Origin: Alkalimonas sp.
Lineage (GTDB): Bacteria; Pseudomonadota; Gammaproteobacteria; Enterobacterales; Alteromonadaceae
Length of the DNA: 64,000 bases
Direction of reading: 5' to 3'
Assembly (NCBI RefSeq): GCF_020831925.1
Contig: NZ_JAFIFQ010000002.1
Coordinates: 1-64,000, forward strand
Within the stretch, counting starts at the first letter, position 1. Each line of letters begins with the position of its first letter. Under the pieces are notes generated by a model. That model saw only the letters and a list, made by a program, of their open reading frames with translations. It ran no database searches and was not told where the DNA came from. Shown here piece by piece: positions 23,526 to 32,890 of the stretch. The position numbers and the translations under genes were made by a program.

Positions 23526-24640
23526 AGGCCGGTTTCTTTGCACTTTGGCAACAGCAAAGCTGGGAACATCAGCTGCTACAAAGCCGCAGCTATACCCTGG
23601 CTCAGGCCAGGGAGGCACTTGGCAAAGCCCGTCTTAACCTGCAGGACTTTCAGGCACTGATATCGCCTGCTGCCGAACCACTGTTACCACAGCTGGCAGC
23701 CAAAGCCCAGCAACTAACCCGACAACGCTTTGGCTGCACCCAGCAACTGTTCGCTCCTCTGTATCTATCCAACCTCTGTGCCAATGAATGCAGTTACTGT
23801 GGTTTTTCGATGAGCCAAAAAGTGAAACGACGGGTACTGAACGCAGCAGAAGTTGAGATAGAATGCCTGGCACTGCGCAAATCCGGTATTGATCAGGTAT
23901 TGATAGTCACCGGCGAGCATGAACGCAAAGTGGGCATGCCCTACTTTCGGCAGATGCTGCCACTCATTCGCCGTCACTTCAGCAGTCTGATGCTGGAGGT
24001 GCAACCACTCTCCGAAACCGATTATTGCGAACTGCGTAAGCTGGGCGTGGATGCCGTTATGGTGTATCAGGAAACCTATCAGCAAAACGCCTATCAGCGC
24101 TATCACTTAAAAGGCCAAAAAGCGGATATAGGCTGGCGGTTGGATTGCCCGGATCGCCTTGGCCGTGCCGGCATCGATAAAATAGGACTGGGCGTATTGT
24201 TTGGCCTGGCTGACTGGCGCACCGATGCCAGTTTTTTAGCCATGCATCTGTTGTACTTACAGCAACACTACTGGCAAAGCCGCTATTCCTTATCCGTACC
24301 TCGTATCCGCCCTTGCAGTGGTGGCATTGAGGTACCGTACCCACTGAGCGATAAACATCTGGTGCAGTTGATTTGTGCTTTTCGATTGCTCTCACCTAGT
24401 TTGGAAATCAGCTTATCCACCCGTGAGCGGGCTGAGCTGCGCGATCAACTGGTGCCCATCGCCATTACCAGCAGCAGTGCCGGTTCCAGCACCCGTCCTG
24501 GCGGCTATGCGGTCGATCCTGAAGCGCTGGAGCAATTTAGCATTGATGACAGCCGCTCTCCGGCGCTTTATAAGCAACGGTTGCAGCAACTGGGGTTGGC
24601 ACCGGTTAGCAAAGACTGGGAGTCGTATCTGGGGCGCTAG
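23522..24640 (+). CDS. thiH: 2-iminoacetate synthase ThiH
   Basis: Radical SAM '[23 protein letters not shown]', '[49 protein letters not shown]'; start at 23522. Confidence 0.95.
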   Translation: MKAGFFALWQQQSWEHQLLQSRSYTLAQAREALGKARLNLQDFQALISPAAEPLLPQLAAKAQQLTRQRFGCTQQLFAPLYLSNLCANECSYCGFSMSQKVKRRVLNAAEVEIECLALRKSGIDQVLIVTGEHERKVGMPYFRQMLPLIRRHFSSLMLEVQPLSETDYCELRKLGVDAVMVYQETYQQNAYQRYHLKGQKADIGWRLDCPDRLGRAGIDKIGLGVLFGLADWRTDASFLAMHLLYLQQHYWQSRYSLSVPRIRPCSGGIEVPYPLSDKHLVQLICAFRLLSPSLEISLSTRERAELRDQLVPIAITSSSAGSSTRPGGYAVDPEALEQFSIDDSRSPALYKQRLQQLGLAPVSKDWESYLGR

Positions 24641-24702
24641 CAGCGTATCCCTGTGCTGCTATGCTATGCTGAATGCAACCAAAAAAGCGCTAAAGGATCC
24701 CT

Positions 24703-25329
24703 ATGAAGCTGACCGAAGTTAAACACCCGTTAATTCAACATAAAATGGGCCTGCTACGAGCGGCTACTATCAGCACCAAACAGTTTCGGGAGCTAGCCAG
24801 AGAAATCGGCAGCTTACTCACCTACGAAGCCACCACCGATTTACCGCTGGAAGAAACCAGTATTGAGGGCTGGTGTGGCACCATTCCGATCCGGCAAATT
24901 CAGGGTAAAAAAGTGACCGTAGTGCCCATTCTTCGAGCTGGTTTAGGCATGATGGATGGGGTGTTGGAGCACTTGCCCAGTGCCCGTATCAGTGTGGTTG
25001 GCATTTACCGCGATGAAGATAGCCTACAGCCTGTGCCCTACTTTCAAAAACTAGCACCCGACATCGATCAACGTCTTGCCATCGTAGTAGATCCGATGCT
25101 GGCCACCGGTGGTTCGATGATCGCCACCATTGATCTACTCAAACAACAGGGCTGTAAACAGATTAAAGCTTTGGTGCTGGTGGCAGCGCCAGAAGGCATT
25201 GCCGCCCTATCGGCCGCCCATCCGGATATTGAGCTTTTTACCGCCGCCATCGATGAGAAACTCAATGAACAGGGGTACATTCTGCCAGGCTTAGGAGATG
25301 CTGGCGATAAATTGTTTGGTACCAAGTAA
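24703..25329 (+). CDS. upp: Uracil phosphoribosyltransferase
   Basis: '[14 protein letters not shown]', '[15 protein letters not shown]', '[18 protein letters not shown]'. Confidence 0.97.
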   Translation: MKLTEVKHPLIQHKMGLLRAATISTKQFRELAREIGSLLTYEATTDLPLEETSIEGWCGTIPIRQIQGKKVTVVPILRAGLGMMDGVLEHLPSARISVVGIYRDEDSLQPVPYFQKLAPDIDQRLAIVVDPMLATGGSMIATIDLLKQQGCKQIKALVLVAAPEGIAALSAAHPDIELFTAAIDEKLNEQGYILPGLGDAGDKLFGTK

Positions 25330-25423
25330 CGCTGCGTGCTGTAAGTTGCGTACTTTAAGTTGTTGCAACCACAGGTAAACTTGCCTAAAATAAAATAGAG
25401 CATTTACTCTAAAGAGGCTTCTT

Positions 25424-26767
25424 ATGCAGGTGCATTCTTCCATGTCGGGCTGGTCCGCGATGCTGCTTATGATGTTGCCTATCAATTTGCAGGCGGTACC
25501 ACTTAGTCTGGCTGATGCGGAACAACGATTGGCATCGAACCGAACCGTGCTGGCACAACAAGCCGATTTCGATGCCTGGCAAGCACAACAGCGCGCCTTA
25601 AATAGCCTGAACTTGCCACAGCTGAGTATCACCATTGCCGGTATTGCCTATGAAAAAGAAGTCACCTTTGATATTCCGGTGATCAATCAACCTGCTGAAC
25701 TAGACGTCTTTCGCAGCGGCATTCGATCACAGCTTAATCTGCTGTGGCCGCTGTATACCGGGGGCCGTACGGATGCTGCTCAGCAACAAGCAGCTGCCAG
25801 AGTGACCGAGGCAGAGGCTGAACAACGACAGTTGCAGTTACAACTGTTAAAACGCTTGTTCGACTTGTATTTCTCCAACCAGATGATGCAACAGGTGGTG
25901 CAGGTTCGTCAGCAAGCCTTACAAACCCTGGATGCGCATCTGCATAAAGCCAAACGCTTTGAACAAGAAGGTCTGATCACCCAACTGAACCGGATGCAGG
26001 CCGAAGTTGCTCAGGCCGAAGCCCGGCGCGAGGCTGTTTTTGCCCAGCGTCAATTGAATGATGTGCGTGCCGCCCTGCAAAATCTATTGCAACTGGAGGA
26101 GCTAAGCTGCCTGAGCACCCCACTGCCTAAACCGGTGCCGCTGACCGAACCGGCCGACTGGTTTGTCAGCCAGGCTAAACGCCACAATCCAGTGTTTCAA
26201 CAATTGCTGGCCAAAGACCAGCAATTGAAGCAACAGCTGCGCATTGAACAAGGCAAACGCCTGCCAGAGGTGTTTCTGATCGGCAGCTATGATTTAAATC
26301 GCTCCGCAACGCCACTGACAGAGCCCGACTGGAGTATTGGTTTGGGGTTACGCTATCACTTCACCACGCCAGTGGACCGCCGAGCCAGTGCCAGTGTGGT
26401 GCAAAGCCGCCAACAACAATTGGACCACAGTCGCCATCAGGCCGATGCCGATATCAAGCTGGCCGTCGAAAGCAGCTATCGTACCGTGCTGCTGCATCTG
26501 GAGCAATTTGAGCTGTTGCAGCAAGACTTGCAACTGGCCCGCGAACATTCCCGACTGCAGCAGCATGCTTTTGAACAAGGGATGGCAACCTCACTCGACG
26601 TGACCGATGCCCGCTTAAAGCAGGCCGCAGCTGAGGTGCAAGCGTTGCAAGCCGCTTTTCAATACAGCAGTGCTCTGGCGCAGTTAACCCAGCTCAGTGG
26701 TCAGCCAGAACTATTAGCCACCTGGCTGCCAACCTTATTGCAGCAACAAAGCTGCCCTGCTATCTGA
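25424..26767 (+). CDS. TolC family outer membrane efflux protein
   Basis: Two coiled-coil OEP repeats, 'LLWPLYTGGRTDAAQQQAAARVTEAEAEQRQLQLQL', 'FEQGMATSLDVTDARLKQAAAEVQ'. Confidence 0.9.
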   Translation: MQVHSSMSGWSAMLLMMLPINLQAVPLSLADAEQRLASNRTVLAQQADFDAWQAQQRALNSLNLPQLSITIAGIAYEKEVTFDIPVINQPAELDVFRSGIRSQLNLLWPLYTGGRTDAAQQQAAARVTEAEAEQRQLQLQLLKRLFDLYFSNQMMQQVVQVRQQALQTLDAHLHKAKRFEQEGLITQLNRMQAEVAQAEARREAVFAQRQLNDVRAALQNLLQLEELSCLSTPLPKPVPLTEPADWFVSQAKRHNPVFQQLLAKDQQLKQQLRIEQGKRLPEVFLIGSYDLNRSATPLTEPDWSIGLGLRYHFTTPVDRRASASVVQSRQQQLDHSRHQADADIKLAVESSYRTVLLHLEQFELLQQDLQLAREHSRLQQHAFEQGMATSLDVTDARLKQAAAEVQALQAAFQYSSALAQLTQLSGQPELLATWLPTLLQQQSCPAI

Positions 26768-26776
26768 GGGAACTCT

Positions 26777-27748
26777 ATGTCACTAAAAAAAATTGCCGTT
26801 GCCATTGCCGCTGTCAGCTTGCTGCTGGCTTTGTTTTGGTGGCTTTGGCCCGCTCCGCAGCCAGAACTCTTGCATGGCGATGTTGAAGTTCGTGAAATTC
26901 GCCTGGCCAGTAAAATCCCTGGCCGTATCCTCAAGCTGCATGTGCAGGAAGGTGATCAGGTGCAGGCTGGTCAGTTACTGTTTGAATTGTATAGCCCCGA
27001 ACTGAACGCCAAACTGGCACAAGCTGAAGCCGCTGAAGCTGCGACCAAAGCCTTACAGGATGAAGCCGAAGCCGGCCTGCGCAGTGAAGAAATTGAAATG
27101 GCGCGGCTCGACTGGCAACGTGCTTTGGTGCAGCAAAACCTGTATCAGTCCACCTTAAACCGTATGCGTAACCTGCATGAAGAAGGCTTGGTATCGCAGC
27201 AGCAACTGGAAGAAACACATGCCAAATGGCAGGCCGGCGTTGATCAAGCAAGTGCCGCTGAAGCACGCTACACCATGGCAGCCTCGGGTGCCCGTGAAGA
27301 GCAACTTCGGGCGGTACAGGCTCAAAACCGCCGGGCTGCGGCAGCCGTTGCAGAGGTGGAAGCCTACCGGCAGGAAACCCGGATGTTGGCTCCTGTAGCA
27401 GGTGAAGTGGCCAGTATTGTTATTCAACAAGGTGAGTTGGCACCAGCTGGCTACCCCATCATCACGCTGGTCGATCCGACTGATGTCTGGGTGGTGTTTA
27501 ATATTCGCGAAGATAAACTCAACGCACTGGTGCCTGGTACCACCTTTGAAGCCAGGGTGCCGGCGCTGAACGAAACCCTGGACTTTCGGGTGAGCAAGCT
27601 CAATGCCCTGCCTTCTTTTGCCAGCTGGAAGCAGGTTCGCGGCACACCCGGTTATGATTTAAAAACCTTCCAGTTGGAAGCCAGGCCGATACAGCCTGAA
27701 CAGAAGCTTCGAGCGGGCATGACCGTGATTCTGGCGTTGGAGGACTGA
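26777..27748 (+). CDS. HlyD family secretion / membrane fusion protein (YhiI/YbhG-like)
   Basis: N-terminal TM, lipoyl-like 'ASKIPGRILKLHVQEGDQVQAGQLLFELYSPEL', 'APVAGEVASIVIQQGELAPAGYPIITLVD'. Confidence 0.93.
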   Translation: MSLKKIAVAIAAVSLLLALFWWLWPAPQPELLHGDVEVREIRLASKIPGRILKLHVQEGDQVQAGQLLFELYSPELNAKLAQAEAAEAATKALQDEAEAGLRSEEIEMARLDWQRALVQQNLYQSTLNRMRNLHEEGLVSQQQLEETHAKWQAGVDQASAAEARYTMAASGAREEQLRAVQAQNRRAAAAVAEVEAYRQETRMLAPVAGEVASIVIQQGELAPAGYPIITLVDPTDVWVVFNIREDKLNALVPGTTFEARVPALNETLDFRVSKLNALPSFASWKQVRGTPGYDLKTFQLEARPIQPEQKLRAGMTVILALED

Positions 27749-28917
27749 TGTCGGCTTTTCGGCGCAGCCTGGCACGAGAGTTGGCCCATTTGCAACACGA
27801 TAAGGGCGATCGCTTTTTGACCTTTTGGTTGATGCCAGCGCTTTGCCTGTTTGTCTGGTGGATCTTTTCCGCTGGCCAGCCCGAGCAATTGCCTGTAGCC
27901 GTATTGGATCAAGATCGCAGCACCCTGTCACGTCAACTGATCCGGCTGGTGGATGCCGCTCCCGGCGTGGCTGTCACGGTAAGCGCCGACGACAGCAAAG
28001 CGGCGGTCGACGCACTGCGACAGCGACAGGTGTATGGTCTGCTGATCCTACCTAAAGGTATGCAGGATGACGTCTACAATGGCCAACCTGCCGAGCTGGT
28101 GCTACAGCTCAATAGCCAGTACACCACCTATGCCTCTACACTCCAGCGCGGTATTCAACAAGCTGTCCTGACCGTCGGTGTAGCAATCAGTGCTGATCGT
28201 CTGCAGCGGCTTGGCATATTTGCCGATGCCAGTTTGGATACCGTGATGCCGGTCCAGGTCCTGGCAACGCCGTTATACAATGAAGGCCCTAATTACGAGG
28301 TCTTTTTGGCTGCTACCCTGATCCCGGCTTTATTTCAGATCCTGGCGATGGTGTTAACCGTTTCGGCCATTGGCCGGGAGCTTAGAGACGGCAGTGCACA
28401 AGGCTGGCTGGATACTGCCAATGGCTCTGTAGCCATCGCACTGTGCAGCAAGCTACTGCTTTATTTGACGATGCTTTGCTTTTATGGTGCCGGCTATGTC
28501 TGGTTTTTCCAGCAACTGGTCCCCCATAGCTATACCGGCTCACCACTGAGTATCTGGCTCAGTTTTGTACTGATGAATGCTGCCGCCATGGCCATTGGCG
28601 TGCTGCTGATAGCACTGACCCGCAACTTTCGGATGGCACTTAGCCTGGCAGGCTTTTACAGTGCGCCAGCTTTTGCTTACTCCGGCCAGGCGTTTCCACT
28701 GGTCGCCATGCCAGAGCTGGCCCAATACTGGGCCAGTATTTTACCTTTGACGCATTGGTTAAAGATTTACAACCAGCAATGGTTGGCAGCTGCCCCTTTC
28801 GCTGCGGCAACTCATCCTTGGCTTATCCTGCTGATGATCCTGCTTTTGGGCAGCCTGATTGGCTTTTTGCTACTGAAACGCTCTGGCTTCAAACCTGAAA
28901 ACTGGGGAGCGCGCTAA
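27748..28917 (+). CDS. ABC-2 type transporter permease
   Basis: N-terminal TM, periplasmic 'AVLDQDRSTLSRQLIRLVDAAPGV', C-terminal 5-6 TM ABC-2 domain. Confidence 0.88.
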   Translation: MSAFRRSLARELAHLQHDKGDRFLTFWLMPALCLFVWWIFSAGQPEQLPVAVLDQDRSTLSRQLIRLVDAAPGVAVTVSADDSKAAVDALRQRQVYGLLILPKGMQDDVYNGQPAELVLQLNSQYTTYASTLQRGIQQAVLTVGVAISADRLQRLGIFADASLDTVMPVQVLATPLYNEGPNYEVFLAATLIPALFQILAMVLTVSAIGRELRDGSAQGWLDTANGSVAIALCSKLLLYLTMLCFYGAGYVWFFQQLVPHSYTGSPLSIWLSFVLMNAAAMAIGVLLIALTRNFRMALSLAGFYSAPAFAYSGQAFPLVAMPELAQYWASILPLTHWLKIYNQQWLAAAPFAAATHPWLILLMILLLGSLIGFLLLKRSGFKPENWGAR

Positions 28918-30044
28918 TGAGCATCTGGCAACACAGCCTGCACACCTGGCGATTGATTTTTCAAGACAAAGGCGCCATCCTGCTGCTGTTCGTCGCCGGC
29001 CTGATTTACTCTTTCTTCTACCCTTTGCCTTACCATTACGAGCAAGTAGAGTCGGTACCCGCTATCCTGATTGATCAGGATCAGAGCAGCTCTTCACGCA
29101 CACTGCAGCGCTTATTAGTAGCCGCTCCCAATCTGGAGCTTAGGCAAATCAGCAATGATCCAGCCGCGATCCAGGCGGCACTGTGGCAAGGCGATGTGAT
29201 GGCTTTGATTATTATCCCACAAGGCTTCCATCAGGATGTTCTGGCAGGCCGTTCTGCTCAGGTGCAGGTAGCCAGTCATGGTGGCTATTTGCTGGCTGGT
29301 AGCAAAGCATTGATGAATGCCAGTGAAGCTGCCATGACCATGGGAGCCGCCATTCGTTTGCACAAGTTGCAAAGTTCAGGGTTTAGCCCAACCCAGGCCA
29401 TGGACAGCTTGCAACCCTTGCAATTGCATAGCCGTGCCATGTTTAACCCCAAAGATGGCTATGGTCATTCGATTGTGCCAGCGGTGATGGTGCTGGTGAT
29501 CCAACAAACACTGCTGATTGGCGTTACCTTGCTGCTTGGTCGCCAAGCTGAGCTGAAACAACTGCCTGGCGGCTGGCGCGCATACAGTGGTATGTTGCTC
29601 ACCTTTAGCAGTATTGGCTTGTTGAACTCCTTGTATTTTTTCCTGGTTGCGCTGCGCCTGCAGCAATACGCCCAGCTGGGGGCCTTACTGCATTTAGTAG
29701 TATTCTGCCTGTTGTTCTCGCTCTGCATTGCCGCTTTCGCCCTGTTGCTTGGCCGACTGTTTCAAAGCCGTGAGCGTGGCCTGCAACTGCTGTTGGTCAG
29801 CGCTGTGCCTATGCTATTTATCTCAGGCTACAGCTGGCCAGCAGAGTCACTGCCAACAGCGCTTTATTATCTGCGTTGGCTGCTGCCTTCTACCGCTGGT
29901 ATCCATGGCTTTGTTGGTATCAATCAGCTTGGTGCCAACTTAAGCGATGTTTTACCCGAAGTAATGGCACTTACTGGCTTAAGTATCGTGTTGATTAGCT
30001 GCGGCTTATGGCTGTATCGCAGCAGCGGCAAACAACAACCTTAA
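28917..30044 (+). CDS. ABC-2 type transporter permease
   Basis: 'AILIDQDQSSSSRTLQRLLVAAPNLEL', C-terminal TM domain; overlaps previous gene by 1 nt. Confidence 0.88.
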   Translation: MSIWQHSLHTWRLIFQDKGAILLLFVAGLIYSFFYPLPYHYEQVESVPAILIDQDQSSSSRTLQRLLVAAPNLELRQISNDPAAIQAALWQGDVMALIIIPQGFHQDVLAGRSAQVQVASHGGYLLAGSKALMNASEAAMTMGAAIRLHKLQSSGFSPTQAMDSLQPLQLHSRAMFNPKDGYGHSIVPAVMVLVIQQTLLIGVTLLLGRQAELKQLPGGWRAYSGMLLTFSSIGLLNSLYFFLVALRLQQYAQLGALLHLVVFCLLFSLCIAAFALLLGRLFQSRERGLQLLLVSAVPMLFISGYSWPAESLPTALYYLRWLLPSTAGIHGFVGINQLGANLSDVLPEVMALTGLSIVLISCGLWLYRSSGKQQP

Positions 30045-30210
30045 AGCGGCAGCCTCTTGCCGTTCTGGCTAGCCTTCACATTTCTCGTGTCATGGGTACT
30101 GGTTATTCACCACCTAAAGGCACAGCTCAACAGTCTGGCGCATCCTTTGCATAACCTTTGATTCACATGCAGTCATCATTCCTTTTTAACCAGTACAAGG
30201 AGCAGCTACC

Positions 30211-30708
30211 ATGCTGATAGCCCCCTACACAGGCAGTACCGAGTACCAGACACTGAAACAACGTCTGCACGAAGGCAAAGCCGATTTGCATCCTTTACCT
30301 GTAATTCAGCCTGATAAAGGCATCAAGCCAGATATTCAACCACAGCCGGTACCCGATCTGAGACCAACACCGATACCTGACCCCGATCGGGTCACGCTCA
30401 GCCAACCAGCTGAAAAAACGGCCGCTTTAAGCCTGACCTACCGACCAGATGGCAGAGTAGCAGAAGAAAGCAGCGTGCAAGTGGATTACCTTAGCCAGAT
30501 GATGCAGGCGATGACCGACGCCCGTGTTGGCTTTGATCGGGAAAAGTACGAAGCACTGCAAGAGAAAATCGATGAAATCCTCGCTAAGGATGATCTCACG
30601 GATGCAGACCGTGCCCAGATAGAAGCGCTCGAGCAGGAACAGAGCCGGTTATTTGAAGTAGCTGCCAAGCGAATGGCTGAACAAACCGCCAATAAGGAAA
30701 AAGTCTGA
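30211..30708 (+). CDS. Hypothetical protein, Pro-rich N-half and charged helical C-half
   Basis: 165 aa ORF; RBS-like AAGGAG upstream. Confidence 0.65.
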   Translation: MLIAPYTGSTEYQTLKQRLHEGKADLHPLPVIQPDKGIKPDIQPQPVPDLRPTPIPDPDRVTLSQPAEKTAALSLTYRPDGRVAEESSVQVDYLSQMMQAMTDARVGFDREKYEALQEKIDEILAKDDLTDADRAQIEALEQEQSRLFEVAAKRMAEQTANKEKV

Positions 30709-30777
30709 GGCTGACTTGCGGCAAGCAGCAAAAACTGGCATCTTGCCGCCATCCTCGTTGTAACCGGAACCATACTA

Positions 30778-31662
30778 GTGGAACTTATCCCCTGGTCTTT
30801 TCATACTCACTACGGCTTTACCTTGCGCGGCTACTACAGTGCACCACGAGGAAAGCCAGTGCTGCATGTATTGCATGGCAATGGCTTTTGCAGCCGGATG
30901 TACCAGCCGATGCTGCAGCAGCTGGCGAAAGATTATGATTTGTTTTTATCCGATGCCCAGGGCCATGGTGACAGTGATCATGGTGGTGCTTTCATTGGCT
31001 GGAACGAGAGCGCTGAACTGGCACGCCAGGCCTGGCTGGCCCACCGGCACCAGTATCCGGATGTGCCTCATATCGGCTTGGGTCACAGCTTTGGTGGCGT
31101 GTTAACAGCCCTGAACAATGCCAGTCATCCGGAGCTCTTTCACCAGGTGATTTTACTCGATCCGGTGTTGTTTACCCCCAGTATGTTGGCCAGTATGAAA
31201 GCCCTGAGCATGGTACGGTTGTATAAACGCAATCCTTATGCCCGCGCCGCCTTAAAGCGCCGCCAGCATTGGCCGGACAAAGACAGTGCTCAGCACTACC
31301 TAAAGCAACGTGCCTTGTTTCGTAACTGGCAACCAGAAGCTTTGGCGGCCTATATAGAGCATGCACTCAAACCAAGCGAACAGGGCGTTAGTTTAAAATG
31401 TCAACCAGAGCGCGAAGCCGAAATTTTTGGCTCGTTCCCACGCGATCTATGGCCCCAGCTAGCAAAGCCCTGTGCCCCCACACTGGTACTCTATGGTGAC
31501 AACAGCTACCCCTTTGTTGCCAAAGCACTAAAGAAATGGCAAGGCCTCAACCCGGCCATTGAGCTTCAGCAACTGCCCGGTGGTCATTGCTTTATGCAAG
31601 AAGCGCCTGAAATGACAGCCAATGCCATTCAATCGAAACTTACCTCGATCCGAAACGTCTGA
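30778..31662 (+). CDS. Alpha/beta hydrolase (GTG start)
   Basis: 'LHVLHGNGFCSRMYQPML', 'GLGHSFGGVLTALN', 'VLYGDNS', 'LPGGHCFMQEAP'. Confidence 0.9.
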   Translation: MELIPWSFHTHYGFTLRGYYSAPRGKPVLHVLHGNGFCSRMYQPMLQQLAKDYDLFLSDAQGHGDSDHGGAFIGWNESAELARQAWLAHRHQYPDVPHIGLGHSFGGVLTALNNASHPELFHQVILLDPVLFTPSMLASMKALSMVRLYKRNPYARAALKRRQHWPDKDSAQHYLKQRALFRNWQPEALAAYIEHALKPSEQGVSLKCQPEREAEIFGSFPRDLWPQLAKPCAPTLVLYGDNSYPFVAKALKKWQGLNPAIELQQLPGGHCFMQEAPEMTANAIQSKLTSIRNV

Positions 31663-31709
31663 AACAGGTATAATTGTTGGCATCTGTTCAATGGGAGCAA
31701 ATCAGAGTC

Positions 31710-32816
31710 ATGATAAAAACACGTATTGCCCTTTGTGTGCTGGCAAGCCTGCTGGTTTCTGCCTGTACCACCAAGCCGGAAGTCAGTAGCAGCGAGCGCC
31801 TGCCTGCAACCATAGTACCGGTTGAAACCCTGGTGGTGGAAGAGGTACCAGACAGTGAAGTTACTCAGGCACTTGCTACCGATTTTGAGATGATTTTCAT
31901 CGATCAGGACATGAGCTTTATCGGTACCCTGCCTTGTGCTGATTGTCCCGGCATCGCCTTTCATCTGAATTTGTTTCGTGATGGTCGTTTTGAAATTCGC
32001 CAGGAATACTTGGAACGCAACGATATTCTGCTGGTAAAAGGCACCTGGTTGCTGGAGCAACGTACCCTGCACCTGATGAACCAGCAGCACACCTTGCCTA
32101 CCTTTCAGTTTGTCAGCAATCACCGTCTGACCATGCTCGATATGGCCGGTAAGCCTATTGTCTCTAGCCTGAACTATCATCTGGATCGTGCCAGCCGCTT
32201 GCAAACCATCGATACCCGTCGCCCTATGCTGGGTTTGTACCGGGTGAATGGTGACAGTGCCAGTTTTACTCAGTGTGACTCAGGCGAGCGTTATCAGGTG
32301 GCGATGACCCAACACCATATGCCGATGCTGCGCAATTACCGCCAGGATCCGCAACTAAGCGGTAAAGCGGTAATAGCTACCCTGACAGGCCGGCTTGGCA
32401 ATGGCAATGACAGTAGCACCCTCTTTATCGATCAGTTTGAGCAGTTCTGGCCTGGTGCGAGCTGTCCACAACGACATGCACCTACGGCAGTACAAGGTGT
32501 AGTATGGCGAGCCGAAAAAATTGCCGACCAATACGTGCCACAACATTTGAATGTGCGGGTTCTGTTCCGTGACAACGATACCCTTTATGGTTTTTCCGGC
32601 TGCAATAACTTTCATGCCAGTTATCGCCAACGCGCCAATACCCTGCAAGTTAGCCCATTGGCTATGACTCGCAAGTTCTGTGAAGAAAGCAGCCGTATAG
32701 AAACTGCTTTTACCGAACGACTGCAAACTGCAGACAGGGCCGAAGTGAATGGCAATGCGCTGCAATTGTTTAAAGATAATCAAGTTATTATGCAACTGGT
32801 TCCCGCAGCAAATTAA
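31710..32816 (+). CDS. Lipoprotein with NlpE-like N-terminal domain and META/HslJ domain
   Basis: Lipobox LLVSACTT; 'GTLPCADCPGIAFHLNLFRDGRFEIRQEYL'; 'DTLYGFSGCNNFHASYRQRANTLQVSPLAMTRKFC'. Confidence 0.85.
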   Translation: MIKTRIALCVLASLLVSACTTKPEVSSSERLPATIVPVETLVVEEVPDSEVTQALATDFEMIFIDQDMSFIGTLPCADCPGIAFHLNLFRDGRFEIRQEYLERNDILLVKGTWLLEQRTLHLMNQQHTLPTFQFVSNHRLTMLDMAGKPIVSSLNYHLDRASRLQTIDTRRPMLGLYRVNGDSASFTQCDSGERYQVAMTQHHMPMLRNYRQDPQLSGKAVIATLTGRLGNGNDSSTLFIDQFEQFWPGASCPQRHAPTAVQGVVWRAEKIADQYVPQHLNVRVLFRDNDTLYGFSGCNNFHASYRQRANTLQVSPLAMTRKFCEESSRIETAFTERLQTADRAEVNGNALQLFKDNQVIMQLVPAAN

Positions 32817-32840
32817 GCGATACTGCCCTCCCTTCAGCAA

Positions 32841-32865
32841 AACGCCGGCAATTGCCGGCGTTTTT
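32841..32865. terminator. Terminator between convergent NlpE/META gene and M16 peptidase
   Basis: AACGCCGGCAATTGCCGGCGTTTTT. Confidence 0.8.
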
Positions 32866-32890
32866 ATCAGCGCGCTATCAAGCTATCCGT

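Noticed and set aside
30718-30749. GCGGCAAG...CTTGCCGC inverted repeat before the alpha/beta hydrolase gene
   Set aside because: 8-bp stem with a 16-nt loop and no T-run; weak and could be chance.
31629-32204. 191-aa minus-strand ORF
   Set aside because: Antisense to the NlpE/META lipoprotein gene, no recognisable domain.
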